A stretch of 8,268 bases of DNA, taken from positions 1-8,268 of the forward strand of contig JAGWRQ010000083.1 in the NCBI GenBank assembly GCA_028869615.1. Direction: 5' to 3'. Below the pieces are notes generated by a model, which was not told the origin of the DNA, did not search any database, and was given only the letters and a program-made list of their open reading frames with translations. The position numbers and the translations under genes were made by a program. Shown piece after piece: positions 6,368-8,268 of the stretch (the stretch's first letter is position 1; every line of letters begins with the position of its first letter). The stretch is from Candidatus Methylomirabilota bacterium. GTDB taxonomy: Bacteria; Methylomirabilota; Methylomirabilia; Methylomirabilales; Methylomirabilaceae.

Positions 6368-8110
6368 ATGGCGGGCACCGTTGCTGCCACGAACCAAGAC
6401 CTTGACCGGCCTTGGTTCGCCTACTACGACCAGTGGGTTCCAACGCGCCTCGAGTATCCGGATATCCCCCTCCATCGTTTCCTCTCAACCTCTGCCCAGA
6501 AGTACCCGAATCGAACGGCGATCATCTTCTATGGCAGGAGGCTTACCTATCGTACGTTAGACGAGTCTGTCACACGATTTGCTGCGGCCCTTGCAGCCCG
6601 CGGGCTGGCAAAAGGTGACAGGGTCTCGCTCCTGCTCCCCAACTGCCCTCAGATGGTCATCGCCTACTACGGCACGTTGCGGGCCGGGGGTCTCGCGGTC
6701 TCGACCAGCCCGCTCTACTCCACGCGAGAGCTGGAGCACCAACTGAACGATTCCGGCGCCGAGACCATCGTTGTCTTGTCGAAACTCTACCCACTCGTCA
6801 AAGAGGTCGCTCCAAAGACCGGCCTCAAGCGAATCATCGTCACGAATATCAAGGAGTTCTTCCCGCCCATACTCCGACTGCTCTTCACCCTCTTGAAGGA
6901 AAAGCAGCAGGGCCACCGACCTGCGGTGGAGCGGAGGCCGGGGACGGAGTGGCTTTCGGAGATGCTGACCTCGGCTCCCGCGAACACTCCGGCAACCTCG
7001 GTCGGCCCAGACGACCCGGCGCTGCTGCAGTACACCGGGGGCACGACAGGTCTGGCCAAGGGGGCCGTGCTCACGCATAGGAATCTGGTGGCCAATACGT
7101 TACAGACCGCCGCATGGCTGGTGAAGCCTGCCCCGAGCTCAGTCGAAGGGGAGCACGGCAGGAATGAGGTCTTCCTTGGGGCGATCCCGTTCTTTCATAT
7201 TTATGGGATGACGGTGGTCATGAATCTCTGCATCTCGCTGGGCCACACGATGGTGCTTTTGCCGCAATTCAAGGTGCAGGAAGTCCTGGAAACGATCGCC
7301 AAGTACCGTCCCACCTTCTTCCCCGGGGTCCCGACGATGTACGTGGCCATCAATAATTACCCGGAGGTCGGCAGATATGCCCTCCGTTCGATTAAAGCCT
7401 GCTTGAGTGGGGCGGCGCCATTGCCGGTCGAGGTGGCCGACAGATTCGAGACATTGACGGGCGCTCGCCTTGTGGAGGGGTACGGTCTGACTGAGGCCTC
7501 TCCGGTGACGCACGCCAACCCGCTTTTTGGCGCCAGGAAGGTCGGGACGATCGGCCTGCCGCTACCCGATACCGACGCCAGAATCGTAGACTTGGAGACC
7601 GGTGAGCACACGCTGCCGCCAAAGGAGATCGGCGAGGTGGCGGTCAAGGGTCCCCAGGTGATGGCCGGGTATTGGAACCAACCGAGCGAGACCGCCATGG
7701 TACTCCGGGATGGATGGTTGTACACCGGTGACATCGGCTATATGGATGAACAGGGCTACTTCACTATCATCGACCGCAAAAAAGAGATGATCATCGCAGG
7801 CGGCTTTAACGTCTATCCCCGGGAGGTTGAAGAACCCCTGTATGAGCATCCAGGGGTCAAAGAGGCGGTGGCGGTGGGCCTGCCTGACCCATACCGTGGA
7901 GAGACGGTGAAGGTCTACGTCGTTCTGAAAGAGGGGGAGCGGGCCACCGAGCAGGAGATCATCGACTTTTGCAAGCAGAGGATGGCGAAACATAAGGTGC
8001 CCACCCTGGTCGAGTTCAGGCGGGAGCTGCCAAAAACACTCGTAGGTAAACTGCTCCGGCGTACCTTGCGCGAAGAGGAGATGGCCAAACAGAAGTCACC
8101 AGGCGCCTGA
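6368..8110 (+). CDS. long-chain fatty-acid-CoA ligase (AMP-binding, FadD-like)
   Basis: The 580-residue protein belongs to the ANL adenylating superfamily and should activate a fatty acid with ATP and CoA through an acyl-adenylate. Motifs in order are the P-loop-like YTGGTTGLAKG (222-232), PFFHIYGM (274-281), GVPTMY (320-325), LSGAAPLP (346-353), EGYGLTEASP (370-379), GWLYTGDIG (449-457), IDRKKEMIIAGGFNVYPREVE (468-488) and the C-terminal LPKTLVGKLLRR, whose K561 is the expected adenylation lysine. A segment near 160-180 (FFPPILRLLFTLLKE) is amphipathic to hydrophobic and may aid membrane association. The N-terminal PWFAYYDQWVP block is typical of this long-chain subgroup. Chain length cannot be read from the sequence. 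A membrane-transporter-like gene begins 59 bp downstream, suggesting shared expression and a lipid context. Confidence 0.93.
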   Translation: MAGTVAATNQDLDRPWFAYYDQWVPTRLEYPDIPLHRFLSTSAQKYPNRTAIIFYGRRLTYRTLDESVTRFAAALAARGLAKGDRVSLLLPNCPQMVIAYYGTLRAGGLAVSTSPLYSTRELEHQLNDSGAETIVVLSKLYPLVKEVAPKTGLKRIIVTNIKEFFPPILRLLFTLLKEKQQGHRPAVERRPGTEWLSEMLTSAPANTPATSVGPDDPALLQYTGGTTGLAKGAVLTHRNLVANTLQTAAWLVKPAPSSVEGEHGRNEVFLGAIPFFHIYGMTVVMNLCISLGHTMVLLPQFKVQEVLETIAKYRPTFFPGVPTMYVAINNYPEVGRYALRSIKACLSGAAPLPVEVADRFETLTGARLVEGYGLTEASPVTHANPLFGARKVGTIGLPLPDTDARIVDLETGEHTLPPKEIGEVAVKGPQVMAGYWNQPSETAMVLRDGWLYTGDIGYMDEQGYFTIIDRKKEMIIAGGFNVYPREVEEPLYEHPGVKEAVAVGLPDPYRGETVKVYVVLKEGERATEQEIIDFCKQRMAKHKVPTLVEFRRELPKTLVGKLLRRTLREEEMAKQKSPGA

Positions 8111-8169
8111 AACGACCTGCGCGCCTTTGCCCCCGGTTGGAGTAAACCGTCGGACGTGAGGTCTACCGG

Positions 8170-8268
8170 ATGAGTCTCCGCAAGTTGCTGTCCCATACGG
8201 TCCTCGCTTACCCCAGGACCACTCTGGTTGCGGCGATGCTGCTCACGCTGCTTTCAGTCTGGATATCG
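8170..8268 (+). CDS. N-terminus of a membrane protein, probably RND/MMPL-type transporter (partial)
   Basis: Thirty-three codons are present before the window ends. The ATG at 8170 has GAGG at 8158-8161, spaced 8 nt. The peptide starts with a basic cytoplasmic stretch (SLRKLLSH) and runs into a hydrophobic helix (TTLVAAMLLTLLSVWIS). The pattern of a short basic tail, then YPR, then a first transmembrane helix resembles the start of RND/MMPL lipid exporters such as the hopanoid-associated HpnN type, and the fatty-acid ligase 59 bp upstream fits such a role. With only one helix visible, the family is an inference; other inner-membrane proteins start in a similar way. Confidence 0.5.
   Translation, partial: MSLRKLLSHTVLAYPRTTLVAAMLLTLLSVWIS

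Overview
The window reads as a stretch of chromosome from a GC-rich bacterium. Every recognisable gene lies on the + strand and the content is mostly core metabolism: NAD synthesis followed by lipid and redox enzymes. I see no transposase, integrase, CRISPR array, rRNA, tRNA or phage gene. The family content and base composition would suit an uncultured or candidate-phylum lineage such as NC10/Methylomirabilota, but that placement is an impression from memory and not demonstrated here.

Layout. Positions 53-322 encode a small cysteine-containing protein resembling a degenerate zinc ribbon. A good extended -10 promoter (362-370) precedes a compact de novo NAD operon in the order nadA (410-1372), nadC (1394-2257), nadB (2266-3819). 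Together these three enzymes convert L-aspartate and dihydroxyacetone phosphate to nicotinic acid mononucleotide: NadB makes iminoaspartate, NadA condenses it to quinolinate, and NadC adds phosphoribose and releases CO2. A medium-chain dehydrogenase/reductase (3885-4916) follows after 65 bp with a strong Shine-Dalgarno and may be read through from the operon. It keeps the structural zinc site but not the classical catalytic zinc residues.

Positions 4917-5151 are noncoding and GC-rich, with short inverted repeats that could mark a dispersed repeat element, then a perfect TTGACA box. A cytoplasmic-type glycerophosphodiester phosphodiesterase occupies 5152-5907. The 460 bp between that gene and the next long gene are not empty. 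They hold a short reading frame for a 37-residue single-pass membrane peptide (5954-6067), a hairpin that may be a terminator (6115-6136), a sigma-70-like promoter (6139-6168), a second extended -10 box (6225-6233), and several purine-rich ribosome-binding tracts.

The final part encodes a long-chain fatty-acid-CoA ligase (6368-8110). After 59 bp the start of another gene (8170 to the window end) begins with an N-terminal membrane helix like those of RND/MMPL lipid exporters. The phosphodiesterase, ligase and possible exporter give the right half a lipid-handling flavour. I do not see clear evidence of a new multi-gene system. The most worthwhile oddities are the unannotated small membrane protein, the structured intergenic segment, the Cys-rich protein beside the NAD operon and the ending of nadB.
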